Origin: Roseihalotalea indica
Lineage (GTDB): Bacteria > Bacteroidota > Bacteroidia > Cytophagales > Cyclobacteriaceae
NCBI RefSeq assembly: GCF_022458895.1
Contig: NZ_JAINFL010000003.1
Span: 310,001 to 374,000 of the forward strand
DNA length: 64,000 nt
Direction of reading: 5' to 3'
Below, piece by piece: positions 44,414 through 52,499 of the stretch. Within the stretch, counting starts at the first letter, position 1; the number at the start of each line of letters is the position of its first letter. Under the pieces are notes generated by a model. It was not told where the DNA came from. It worked only from the letters and a program-made list of their open reading frames with translations, and ran no database searches. A program made the translations under genes and the position numbers.

Positions 44414-44736
44414 GTAGCTAGTATGGTGTTTGGTGTTAGTATGTATTCAAGCTGACTACCCATGAAGAGAGAAGTTGCTCTGTTTCTTGCTTAATTTGCT
44501 TAATTCTGTTTCATGAAGCAACTCTTGTAGCCAATTTTCTTATTGCTATAGGAGTCAAATTAGACATTATTCTGATTTCTTTTCCTGACGTACTAGGAAG
44601 CGGTTGGCCGGAGGCAGGTCCCCCGGACGGCCTCCTGCTGACCGCCTCCCCAATAACACTGTTAAGACTCATGATAGAATCGGAGTAACCTCTGTATACT
44701 ACGTTATTTTGTATTGTCTTCAGGCGATATAACCGT
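44414..44736. other. 323-bp intergenic region, mostly repeat copy B
   Basis: Apart from the hairpin repeat at 44562-44670 and ordinary AT-rich sequence, I see no gene or regulatory element. Confidence 0.5.
44562..44670. repeat. Hairpin repeat, copy B
   Basis: Homologous to 42633-42757 at both flanks. The centre GGTTGGCCGGAGGCAGG to GGCCTCCTGCTGACC forms an imperfect hairpin whose arms differ in sequence from copy A but keep pairing, as expected for a structured repeat family. Confidence 0.65.
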
Positions 44737-45702
44737 CTACATGGTAATTACCACTTTCCCTTGAGCGTGTCCTTCTCCCAGATACCGGATAGCTTCGGAT
44801 ACTTTTGACAAGGGAAAGCATTGATCAATCACCGGGGTTACCTGACCATTTACAATCATAGCGGCAATGGTATTAAGATCTTCAGGATTGGGGCGGTGTA
44901 CTAAAAGACCCAGGTTCTGCCCGTTAGCTTTGGACAGCAGGGGGCTCAGCAGGGCAAGTTGAAGGATGCGGTGTGCCAAACCACCTACCATCACGTATCT
45001 GCCAGTGGGGGTAAGCACCCGCCGGTAATCAAACGGAGAGTGGCGGGTTATCATATCCAGAATGAGGTCGTATTGATGCTTCTGTTGCGTGAAGTCCGAC
45101 TGCCGGTAGTCAATAACATGCGATGCACCTAGGGCGCGGAGCATCTCCAGCTTTTCAGCACTATCTACCCCGGTTATTTCCGCTCCCCAAGACTTAGCCA
45201 TTTGCACAGCAAACGTACCGACCCCACCTCCCGCACCGTTGATTAACACTTTTTTACCCTCTTCAATATGCCCCTGCCGAAGGCCCTGAAGGGCGAGGAC
45301 CGCTGCCTGGGGGATTGCCGCAGCTTCCTCAAAAGTCATTTGGGAGGGCTTTATAGCCAGAACATTCTCCCGAGCACAGGTATACTCCGCAAAAGCTCCG
45401 AAATTATTGCCGGATATATCTCCGAATACTTCATCGCCGGGCTGAAACTGCGTCACATCTTTGCCAACTGCCTCGACCTTGCCAGCTATGTCTGAGCCAA
45501 TGATTGGATGTTTAGGTTTCGGCAGCCCAAAAAGCAAACGGTACACGTAAGGCTTGCCTCTTACCAGGTCCCAGTCCCAGGAATTGACCGAGGCAGCGTG
45601 GACCTTTACTAACACTTCATCATCTTTGGGAATAGGAGTAGGTACCTCTTTTACCGCAATTACTTCTGGCGGGCCGTACTGGGTGTAGATAGCTGCTTTC
45701 AT
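44737..45702 (-). CDS. Zinc-independent MDR-family alcohol dehydrogenase/quinone reductase-like oxidoreductase
   Basis: A 321-residue medium-chain dehydrogenase/reductase. N-terminal GroES-like domain with AASVNSWDW and IGSDIAGKVEAVG; Rossmann motif INGAGGGVGTFAVQMAK. The zinc-ligand Cys/His pattern of classical alcohol dehydrogenases is absent, so it belongs with the quinone oxidoreductase-like branch and probably uses NADPH. It starts 7 bp after the DUF4386 gene, forming a two-gene operon. Substrate unknown. Confidence 0.88.
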   Translation of the reverse strand: MKAAIYTQYGPPEVIAVKEVPTPIPKDDEVLVKVHAASVNSWDWDLVRGKPYVYRLLFGLPKPKHPIIGSDIAGKVEAVGKDVTQFQPGDEVFGDISGNNFGAFAEYTCARENVLAIKPSQMTFEEAAAIPQAAVLALQGLRQGHIEEGKKVLINGAGGGVGTFAVQMAKSWGAEITGVDSAEKLEMLRALGASHVIDYRQSDFTQQKHQYDLILDMITRHSPFDYRRVLTPTGRYVMVGGLAHRILQLALLSPLLSKANGQNLGLLVHRPNPEDLNTIAAMIVNGQVTPVIDQCFPLSKVSEAIRYLGEGHAQGKVVITM

Positions 45703-45709
45703 AGTGCGT

Positions 45710-46417
45710 TTAGTGAGCTCCAGCCGTGGCAGGTTGCGGTTGCTTTTTAACTCCCTTGATCAGCAGCCATAAGATAATGGAAAATTCACCCACAGTGCCG
45801 GTTACTGAAGTAATGGGAGCAATAAAGCTTTGGTAGGCGGGAAATAGTAAGGTGGTAACGCTATTGGCCAGGTATCCAAAGCAGGCAATCATCAGAAAAA
45901 TGCCAATGATTCGGGGCAGAAAATCCGATTTATATACTAACAACCCAAAGGGGAAAAGCCATAGCCCCCAGAAAATCTCCACGACCACTATACCCTGTTC
46001 ATACAGTTTAAGGAACACCATGACCAACCCCTGAAGTTGCTCAGCATTAAACAACGCCAGATACTCCTCGCCACTCAGCAGCACCAGTGGGGCAATCTGG
46101 TTCACCGTGTTGAGAAAAGCAATGGGAACTGACACTACTACCAGCGTAACCATTAGCCTGGCATGATGCTCGTTTACGCTTCTGAGCAGGCGGTTTAAGG
46201 TTAGCACCAGAAATACAAACAGGGTTTGGCAGGCAAGGTTGCTGACAATACCCATGCGATAAAGCAGTTCAGCACTTATAATATTGTCAGCAGTAGCGGT
46301 GGCATTGCCCGGTACAATAATTTGGGAGGGGACATACATCAGTCCGACCATACCCGTGAGGCCGAGCAACAGATATAGCAACCCGGCCCTTCTTGCGATT
46401 TTGTCAGGTGAGCTCAT
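45710..46417 (-). CDS. DUF4386-family integral membrane protein
   Basis: A 235-residue protein with about six TM helices (near 12-30, 55-75, 87-105, 140-160, 166-186, 200-220). The opening RRAGLLYLLLGLTGMVGL, the mid-helix pattern and length fit the DUF4386 family, which is of unknown function. It is followed after 7 bp by the MDR oxidoreductase, a pairing that suggests a shared, unknown role. Confidence 0.85.
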   Translation of the reverse strand: MSSPDKIARRAGLLYLLLGLTGMVGLMYVPSQIIVPGNATATADNIISAELLYRMGIVSNLACQTLFVFLVLTLNRLLRSVNEHHARLMVTLVVVSVPIAFLNTVNQIAPLVLLSGEEYLALFNAEQLQGLVMVFLKLYEQGIVVVEIFWGLWLFPFGLLVYKSDFLPRIIGIFLMIACFGYLANSVTTLLFPAYQSFIAPITSVTGTVGEFSIILWLLIKGVKKQPQPATAGAH

Positions 46418-46687
46418 ATAGGTTCATCATTTCACTCCCTAGACAACTATTCCCCTGAAAAGTTACAGCACTAGAATGAGTTTTCTGCTTTTTATAGAGC
46501 TGATAACAACTGTACGGATAGCATTGGCAAAAAGGGGCTTGTATACAGAGCCACCAGTGGTCAACTGCTTACTCTAAATAGTAGTAGTGTGGCTTTAGAA
46601 GAATTGTTATTCCGCTTGTTGTTTATCGGTCGCTTAAAAGCCTCACCAAAAGGATGTGTATACTGCAATCCATACAGTTAATATTCT

Positions 46688-47035
46688 TCAGGCGTACTGA
46701 AGCTCTTGCTTATCTTCTGATATGTAACTGCTTGGAATGGATTCGTCTGGAACATACCCGGAAAAGCCTTTGGTAGTGCTTTTTACCTCTTTGGCAGGGC
46801 CTCTGTATTTTGTCTCTTCTTTCAGCTTCTTAATACCGCCGTGTTTATATTCCTTCAGGTAAGTGATGAGCGTAGTTTTTGAGATTTCACAAATACGACA
46901 TATCTCACGGTGTGGTAACTCTTTGCTTTTTAGAAATAATGCTTCCATTTTTTGTTGTACCCGGGCACTGGGGTTGTGAAAACGTTCGTAGCGTAGGGCC
47001 TGTATGTCCTGTTCTTTAAATTGAATGCGAATCAT
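46688..47035 (-). pseudogene. IS630-family transposase, N-terminal remnant
   Basis: 115 codons: the IS630/Tc1-type HTH region reads ALRYERFHNPSARVQQKMEAL, then REICRICEISKTTLITYLKEY and GGIKKLKE (quoted in parts). After about residue 82 the sequence no longer matches and ends after a Ser/Tyr-rich tail, so the DDE catalytic domain is missing. No terminal inverted repeats or TA duplications were seen. The segment 46418-46687 shows no remaining transposase. Confidence 0.7.
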
Positions 47036-47154
47036 AAATTAGATAGTCTTGAGTAGTTTTGTAGGGTGACTTTTTCTTATTCTTGATAAACGGTAAGCTA
47101 TGGGTTTCCCTCAATTATCGGGTTTAGGTAGGGCTTGATTAGGTTTGCTAAGTG

Positions 47155-47622
47155 TTACGTTGACTCAGTTACCGATACAGGTTGTTCAGAAGCTAGAGGT
47201 ATCACCGAGTGGCCCCAGGTTTCCAGGTAATTTGCAGATTCCATATAAGCTTCTTCCTTCGTTAGTTTGCCAGCATTATTAAATGTTAAAATGGCAAATC
47301 CATTAGCACACCCGGATTTATGGGTAGGTGGGGTTTTGCCGAACATACCCGTGTTGGTACCTTTGGCGGACCATTTGGTATACACTATGTTACCTAAAGG
47401 AATAAGGTCATAGGTGAAACTGAGGTCAGGCATGGCCGTCCAGAATAAATTCATGGTGGCGATATATCCCGCTTGGTTATGGGTTGTTACTATCCCATCG
47501 GCTAGTCTTACAATGTTTTCAACGGTGTATTGTCTTAATAATTCGGGGTCTCTCTCATTCCAGGCTTTCCATATCAGTTTGCTGCTTTCCAAAATCTTTT
47601 GTTCTTGTTGCTTATTCATCAT
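47155..47622 (-). CDS. SnoaL-like (NTF2-fold) protein, ester-cyclase type
   Basis: A 155-residue protein of the SnoaL/ester-cyclase family: N-terminal helix with LIWKAWNERDPELLRQY, then VRLADGIVTTHNQAGYIATMNLFWTAMPDLSFTY (quoted in part) and TKWSAKGTNTG, typical of NTF2-fold polyketide-cyclase relatives. Catalytic activity is not certain. The start is ATG at 47622 or 47619. Upstream, between it and the AraC-TPR regulator, lie three direct repeats phased by 21 bp that look like regulator binding sites. Confidence 0.8.
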   Translation of the reverse strand: MMNKQQEQKILESSKLIWKAWNERDPELLRQYTVENIVRLADGIVTTHNQAGYIATMNLFWTAMPDLSFTYDLIPLGNIVYTKWSAKGTNTGMFGKTPPTHKSGCANGFAILTFNNAGKLTKEEAYMESANYLETWGHSVIPLASEQPVSVTEST

Positions 47623-47791
47623 TGAGGGGGCTGGTTATGTAAAATATAATGTTCTTTCTCAGATAAGGTTAGTATTACACATGGCTGACCAGTATTATTG
47701 AGTGTAATGACGAGGAATAGTTATTAACCGAGGGCAGTTTTTTGCAGATCACAATAGTATAAAGTTCTGGATTACAGCTGAATAACCTTTC

Positions 47792-47854
47792 GTGTATTGT
47801 GCCAAAGACTTGGTGCATTGTTGCACCGGTTTAGTGTATTGTTGCATGAAGACT
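47792..47854. promoter_or_regulatory. Three direct repeats with 21-bp phasing
   Basis: GTGTATTGTGCC starts at 47792, GTGCATTGTTGCA at 47813 and GTGTATTGTTGCA at 47834, exactly 21 bp apart, so they fall on one face of the helix. On the minus strand the consensus is TGCAACAATRCAC. They lie 170-230 bp upstream of the SnoaL-like gene and immediately beyond the AraC-TPR gene. Direct repeats with this phasing are typical of AraC-family sites. Confidence 0.6.
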
Positions 47855-47874
47855 AAAAAGAATGGGAATTGAGC

Positions 47875-49887
47875 TTATTGCTGAATCGGTAGGTATTGAT
47901 ATAACCCAAATTCACGGAGAATCTGAAGTACCATTGGATGGTATAGTATGGGTTTATAACGTTGATCAACCAAGATGTCCGTATCAATACGCCCCTGATC
48001 AGCAGCCTGCCGTAGTAACCCTATGCCTTTTTCCGTTTCTCCCAGGCTGAAGTAAGCTTCCGCAGCTCGTAGGCAATCATTGGGTTGAAGAGTATCCAGG
48101 GTAGCCAGGTAGGCTTCCACTGCTGCTCGATTACCTAATTTCCCCTGGCAATAGACTTTACTGATTTTTGTTGTGCCAAAATTAGGATTATACGATAAAC
48201 TACGGTCTAGATGCTCAATAGCTGTTGTGTATTCTCCTTGCAACAGATGCATATACCCTCGGGTAGTTTCATGAAGAAAAGAGTTTTTAAAAAGTACGTC
48301 GCCCTGATCCAGTAGGTTCTCTGCTAACGCATAACGCCCGGCCAGGGCACTGGTATAGCTATAGCCTGCGCTGATCACCGGATACAGCGGGTCCAGGTCG
48401 TTAGCAATATGCTGGTACCGAAGGGCCTCATCCAGCTTACCGGTCGTCCGGAATATATTACCATACCAGTAGTTGATAAGTGCATCGGAAGGATTTAAGT
48501 TAAGAGCGATCTCAAATACCGTAAGAGCTTTTTCCCAGTTATACTGTGCCTGATACAGTAGCCCCAGATATGCAAAAGCCTGGGCATTATTGCTGTCTTC
48601 TTTGATGGCCCGTAGCGCATTTTTCTCTGCTTCCTGCATGTAGAGGCTGGCGGTCTCAGCATCAAAATAACTATCCCGCAATAGATAGTAGGCCGCAGCT
48701 TTTCCGGTATACGCATCAGAGAAGTGAGGGTCAAGCTGGAGGGCTTCATCAAACTCCTTGATACTTGCTTCCAAGGCGTTTTTTTCTCGGGTCTTCAATA
48801 GGTGCCGCCCCCGTAGTAAGGCCTGATACGCTTCTGCGTTATTAGTGGGCAATTCCCTAATGGTTTGCTGCATATCCGGGCTAATTTCTTGGTTTAGAGA
48901 TCGGGCAATGTCCAGTGCTACCTCACTCTGTATTTCCATCACATTTTCCTTCATGCGATCGTAATTTTTTGCCCAGATATGCCGGTCCTCCGCCGCATCA
49001 ATCAACTGAGCTGTGATTCTAACCTTTCCGTCAGATTGGCGGATGCTTCCCTCAAGTACATAGTTTACCACCAATTCAGATGCAATTTGCTGAATGCTTT
49101 TCTCAGTGTTGCGATAGCGCTCGGTAGACGTTCGAGAGATGACCCGCAGGTTCTTAAACTTAGCCAGGTGCGTTAGCACATCCTCTACCACACCTTCGCT
49201 TAAAAAATCACCGTCCGTAGAGTGATAGTCTTTAAATGGAATGACCGCAATAGACGGGGCGTCGGCGTAATGATTTAGGCTTGATGGTTTTTGCTGCCAG
49301 AAAAAGCTGGAGTAAGCCATAGATACTAATACGAATACGCAAATAACCAGCGAGAGAAATATCCACTGCGATCTTCGCCCAAGATATTTCCGTAGCTTTT
49401 TATAAGGCATGTTTGTTTCCGCTTTCTGTGATGCTGCTAACGGTCCACTAACCAGATGTTTAATTGCTGTTGGCCCGGCTACGTTTGGCAGGGTACTGCT
49501 TTCTACTTTCAGGCCTTTTTGCTCTGCCGTAAGTTCATCAGTGGGTAGTTTCTGCTTTCGGTAATCGCTTGGGTTGACTCCGAATGCTGCGGTAAAGTAT
49601 TTGGTGAAATTCTGGGGGCTGGAAATACCGCACTGATAGGCTACTTCGGCAATAGTAAGGTCTGTCGTAGTTAGGAGGCCTTGCGCTTTTTGCAGGCGCA
49701 CCTGGCGAATAAACAGGGATAGAGAAAGGGAAGTTGCAGCTTTTACTTTACGGTATAGCTGGGACCTGCTTAGCCCGATGGTTCGGCAAAGCTGTTCAGT
49801 AGAAAATGTGGTATCGTCTATATTCTCCTCAATGATCCTCCTCAGTTCTTCTAAAAACCGCTGATCGGGACCCTCGTTTGTCACCAT
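47875..49887 (-). CDS. Membrane-spanning AraC-family regulator with TolB-like and TPR domains
   Basis: A 670-residue one-component regulator. Residues about 10-110 are an AraC-type double HTH (LCRTIGLSRSQLYRKVK; VAYQCGISSPQNFTKYF and PSDYRKQ). A single TM helix lies about 175-195. Residues 210-340 form a TolB/FlgO-like domain (PSIAVIPFKD, DVLTHLAKF, VLEGSIRQ), and 350-660 contain TPR-type repeats (FAYLGLLYQAQYNWEKAL, NPSDALINYWYGNIFR). The DNA-binding end is cytosolic and the sensor end periplasmic, so it probably signals across the membrane. Its likely target is the SnoaL-like gene and/or its own promoter. Confidence 0.85.
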   Translation of the reverse strand: MVTNEGPDQRFLEELRRIIEENIDDTTFSTEQLCRTIGLSRSQLYRKVKAATSLSLSLFIRQVRLQKAQGLLTTTDLTIAEVAYQCGISSPQNFTKYFTAAFGVNPSDYRKQKLPTDELTAEQKGLKVESSTLPNVAGPTAIKHLVSGPLAASQKAETNMPYKKLRKYLGRRSQWIFLSLVICVFVLVSMAYSSFFWQQKPSSLNHYADAPSIAVIPFKDYHSTDGDFLSEGVVEDVLTHLAKFKNLRVISRTSTERYRNTEKSIQQIASELVVNYVLEGSIRQSDGKVRITAQLIDAAEDRHIWAKNYDRMKENVMEIQSEVALDIARSLNQEISPDMQQTIRELPTNNAEAYQALLRGRHLLKTREKNALEASIKEFDEALQLDPHFSDAYTGKAAAYYLLRDSYFDAETASLYMQEAEKNALRAIKEDSNNAQAFAYLGLLYQAQYNWEKALTVFEIALNLNPSDALINYWYGNIFRTTGKLDEALRYQHIANDLDPLYPVISAGYSYTSALAGRYALAENLLDQGDVLFKNSFLHETTRGYMHLLQGEYTTAIEHLDRSLSYNPNFGTTKISKVYCQGKLGNRAAVEAYLATLDTLQPNDCLRAAEAYFSLGETEKGIGLLRQAADQGRIDTDILVDQRYKPILYHPMVLQILREFGLYQYLPIQQ

Positions 49888-50367
49888 CGTTATTTCTGTT
49901 TAGCTGATCAATACTGCTTATTCAGTAATGTTATCATGCTATCAAATCTGGTAAATATTAATTCACAGGCAGTTTCTGAAATTTTCAGGGACATAATAAC
50001 GATAAAATTATCAACTATCACAAGAAAAACATGAATGTGATTTAGTTAGCTGATCTGAATCTACTTCTTTTATGTTAGCCTCAATGAGAAGGTGAGCAAA
50101 GCAACGAAGCAGTAGTAGACCTGCGAGAATAGATGAGTGATTTTATCTGCACTGCCAAATTTGTATATATCGAAAGACCACAGAAGCTTGAGTCACTGGG
50201 GATTTTTGTTGCACCTTAGAGGGTAGGCCGGAGGCGGAAAGCGGAAGACAATAGGTTGGAAAATAGATAATGGTTGGTAGTTGATAGAAATATAATAGGG
50301 TTACAGACCACTACTATGCATCTATTTCTAACTGCCCATCAACTGAACTGTCTTCCGCCAATCGCTA
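49888..50367. other. 480-bp intergenic region with a long palindromic element
   Basis: No gene. TTGTTGCACC at about 50208 is a single partial copy of the repeats at 47792. Bases 50222-50365 form a long imperfect inverted repeat, described separately. The remainder is AT-rich and unremarkable. Confidence 0.6.
50222..50365. repeat. Long imperfect palindrome (MITE/REP-like)
   Basis: GCGGAAGACA (50241-50250) pairs perfectly with TGTCTTCCGC (50349-50358), and further inside AGTTGATAGAAATA pairs with TATTTCTAACTGCCCATCAACT with a gap. The left end GGCCGGAGGCGG matches the core of the hairpin repeats at 42633 and 44562. It lies just beyond the stop of the serine hydrolase. Confidence 0.6.
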
Positions 50368-51666
50368 CTACGGCTCATTGCTCACCATATCATCAGGTAT
50401 GTATTTACCATACACCGCATCGCGGAAGTCTTTATGTATTTCCCGGTTGAAGGGGAAGATCTGGACGAAGAGTACAGCGGTTAAATCATTCGCCGGGTCT
50501 ACCCAGAAGAGGGTGCTGGCAGCTCCATCCCAGAAGAATTCTCCCACCTTGCCGTGATTCTCCTCAGCCGATTGGGGTGGTTGTTCACGTACGGCAAAGT
50601 CAATACCGAAACCGACGCTTCCTTTGCTGGGTAGCCAGGAGCGCTCGGTTACACTGTCGGCCAGTTGGTTGGTAGCCATTAGTTTGACGGTTTCGGGTTT
50701 CAGAATGCGGGTGCCTTCCAGTTCGCCCTCGTTCACCAGCATTTGAGCAAAGCGCATGTAGTCATCCAGGGTAGAGGTAAAACCAAAGCCGCCGGGGGTC
50801 AGCGGCCATTCCTGGGTGTTAAATGTTTTGGCCTGGTCATCAGGAATTTGCACCAGCATACCGTCTTCACTGTGTTGGTACAGGGCAGCAAAGCGGTCCT
50901 GATCACTTTCCGGCACTACGTAGCGGGTTTCATCCATGCCCAGCGGGTCTAGTACGTGCTCGCGAACGTATTCATCAAAAGGTTGTTCCGCCAGTCGCTC
51001 TACCAGAAAGGCCTGTACATCTACACTAAGTCCGTAGGCCCATTGCGTACCCGGTTGAAACCACAGGGGTATGCGGCCCAGTTTTTCAGCCATCTGGGTG
51101 AGCGTATTATTGCGGTTCATAGGGTCAGCTTCTTTCATCAGGGGGCCTACGCCGGGGTTATCCGGGCTGTTGGCAAAACCCGCAGTGTGACGGGTAATAT
51201 CGCGGATGGTAATCTCCCGATGCGCGGGTTCTAGCTTCATCTCGCCGTTGGCATCCTCTCCGGCATATACCTGCATATCGGCAAATTCCGGAGCATACTT
51301 AGAGAGTGGGTCGTCGAGTTGAAATTTTCCATCCTCATACAGGGTCATCAGGGCTACTCCGGTGATGGGCTTAGTCATGGAAAAAATCTGCACAATGGTA
51401 TTGCGGTCCATAGGCGTACCCGCTGCCTGATCGGCCATTCCAAAAGCATTGTAGTAAACCTCTTTGCCATCCTCATAGACCAGTGCCGAGGCGCCCGCCA
51501 CAATACTGTCGGTAACGTAGGCTTGCAAGGTGGAGTCGATACGGGTTTTGGCAGCGTCGTTGACAATAGCGGTAGTTTCGGTCGCGGTTTCAGTTTGGCC
51601 TTCGGAGGTGGTGCAGGATGAAAAGAGTAAGAGAGCCCCGCAGCTAAGGAGGAGTATATGCTTCAT
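50368..51666 (-). CDS. Serine hydrolase of the beta-lactamase/AmpC-EstB fold, lipoprotein
   Basis: A 432-residue protein with lipobox LLFSSC (Cys18). The catalytic Ser-x-x-Lys is SMTK (Ser96, Lys99); the Tyr of the second motif lies in WAYGLSVDVQ; HTAGFANS is the conserved third region typical of class C-like esterases (EstB/VIII). Typical members are esterases, D-aminopeptidases or penicillin-binding protein 4-like; beta-lactamase activity is not implied. A striking 27-bp inverted repeat (11-bp arms) lies 27 bp upstream of the start. Confidence 0.88.
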   Translation of the reverse strand: MKHILLLSCGALLLFSSCTTSEGQTETATETTAIVNDAAKTRIDSTLQAYVTDSIVAGASALVYEDGKEVYYNAFGMADQAAGTPMDRNTIVQIFSMTKPITGVALMTLYEDGKFQLDDPLSKYAPEFADMQVYAGEDANGEMKLEPAHREITIRDITRHTAGFANSPDNPGVGPLMKEADPMNRNNTLTQMAEKLGRIPLWFQPGTQWAYGLSVDVQAFLVERLAEQPFDEYVREHVLDPLGMDETRYVVPESDQDRFAALYQHSEDGMLVQIPDDQAKTFNTQEWPLTPGGFGFTSTLDDYMRFAQMLVNEGELEGTRILKPETVKLMATNQLADSVTERSWLPSKGSVGFGIDFAVREQPPQSAEENHGKVGEFFWDGAASTLFWVDPANDLTAVLFVQIFPFNREIHKDFRDAVYGKYIPDDMVSNEP

Positions 51667-51692
51667 GGTATTGTTAGGATAGAGTGTATTAC

Positions 51693-51719
51693 TGAACGGT
51701 TATTCTTTATAACCGTTCA
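51693..51719. promoter_or_regulatory. 11-bp-arm inverted repeat upstream of the serine hydrolase
   Basis: TGAACGGTTAT and ATAACCGTTCA are perfect arms separated by 5 bp, 27 bp before the serine hydrolase ATG. The shape and bases resemble TetR-family operators; alternatively a leader hairpin. Confidence 0.5.
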
Positions 51720-51953
51720 TATTTCAAAGAAAGATAGGCAATTCTACGAAGTCCTGTAGCATATATGATCTATATTTCCATTGTTATAGGCCGGATAATC
51801 TATCTATTTCCAAAAAATACCGGGAAAATTACTTCCAAAAGCAACCTAATCGTACCCTAACAGTTGGCAATATCAAACACCCTGCTATATTGTGCCCTTA
51901 AACCTTCATTCAACTTATTATTCAATCCTTACAAACCTTCAATTCTTTATATT

Positions 51954-52436
51954 ATGCGCACTGACCCCAGCCAGATTCGGCTTATTGTACTGGATGTAGA
52001 CGGCACCCTAACTGACGGAGGCATTTACATTACCGAAAAAGGCGATGAGTTTAAAAAGTTTAATAGTAAAGATGGTATGGCCATCAAGCGGTTAGTGAGG
52101 CGAGGCTTACCGGTAGCCTTTATCAGTGCCAGCCATAGCCCTAACTCAGTGCAACAACGGGCCAAAATGCTGGGAGTAGAATACTGCTATGTAGGGCAAG
52201 AGGCCAAGACGGGCATACTAGAAGGGTGGATGAAAACGTTGGGCATTCGTTACGAGGAAGTATTATTCATGGGCGATGATATCAATGACCTGGAAGTAAT
52301 GCAGCAGGCGGGTATCTCGGCCTGCCCGGCTGACGCCTCGCCGACCATCCGGGCAATGGCCGATATTGTATTGGAACGCAACGGCGGTGACGCCTGTTTT
52401 CGAGAATTAGTAGACCGTTTTTTCCCAATTAGTTAA
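51954..52436 (+). CDS. kdsC: KdsC-like HAD phosphatase (3-deoxy-manno-octulosonate 8-phosphate phosphatase)
   Basis: A 160-residue C0-type HAD protein from the ATG at 51954; the TTG at 51864 is unlikely. Catalytic motif I DVDGTLTDG (Asp14, Asp16), Lys in the FISAS/motif II region (SASHSPNSV), and motif IV GDDINDLE. The KdsC signature is strong: GGIYITEKGDEFKKFNSKDG (quoted in part) and NGGDACFRELVD near the C-terminus. It releases phosphate from KDO-8-phosphate for lipopolysaccharide core synthesis in the cytosol. Followed by the BatA-like gene on the same strand. Confidence 0.9.
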   Translation: MRTDPSQIRLIVLDVDGTLTDGGIYITEKGDEFKKFNSKDGMAIKRLVRRGLPVAFISASHSPNSVQQRAKMLGVEYCYVGQEAKTGILEGWMKTLGIRYEEVLFMGDDINDLEVMQQAGISACPADASPTIRAMADIVLERNGGDACFRELVDRFFPIS

Positions 52437-52438
52437 CG

Positions 52439-52487
52439 TGTCGTGGGTTGCATGTCAACCGGGGCAATGAGTACTTGATACACGACA
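52439..52487 (+). other. Leader hairpin before the BatA-like gene
   Basis: TGTCGTG (52439-52445) pairs with CACGACA (52481-52487), with a small GGTT/AACC stem inside. It spans most of the gap between the kdsC stop and the BatA-like start and may act as a stability or attenuation element. Confidence 0.3.
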
Positions 52488-52499
52488 AATAAGCGATAT

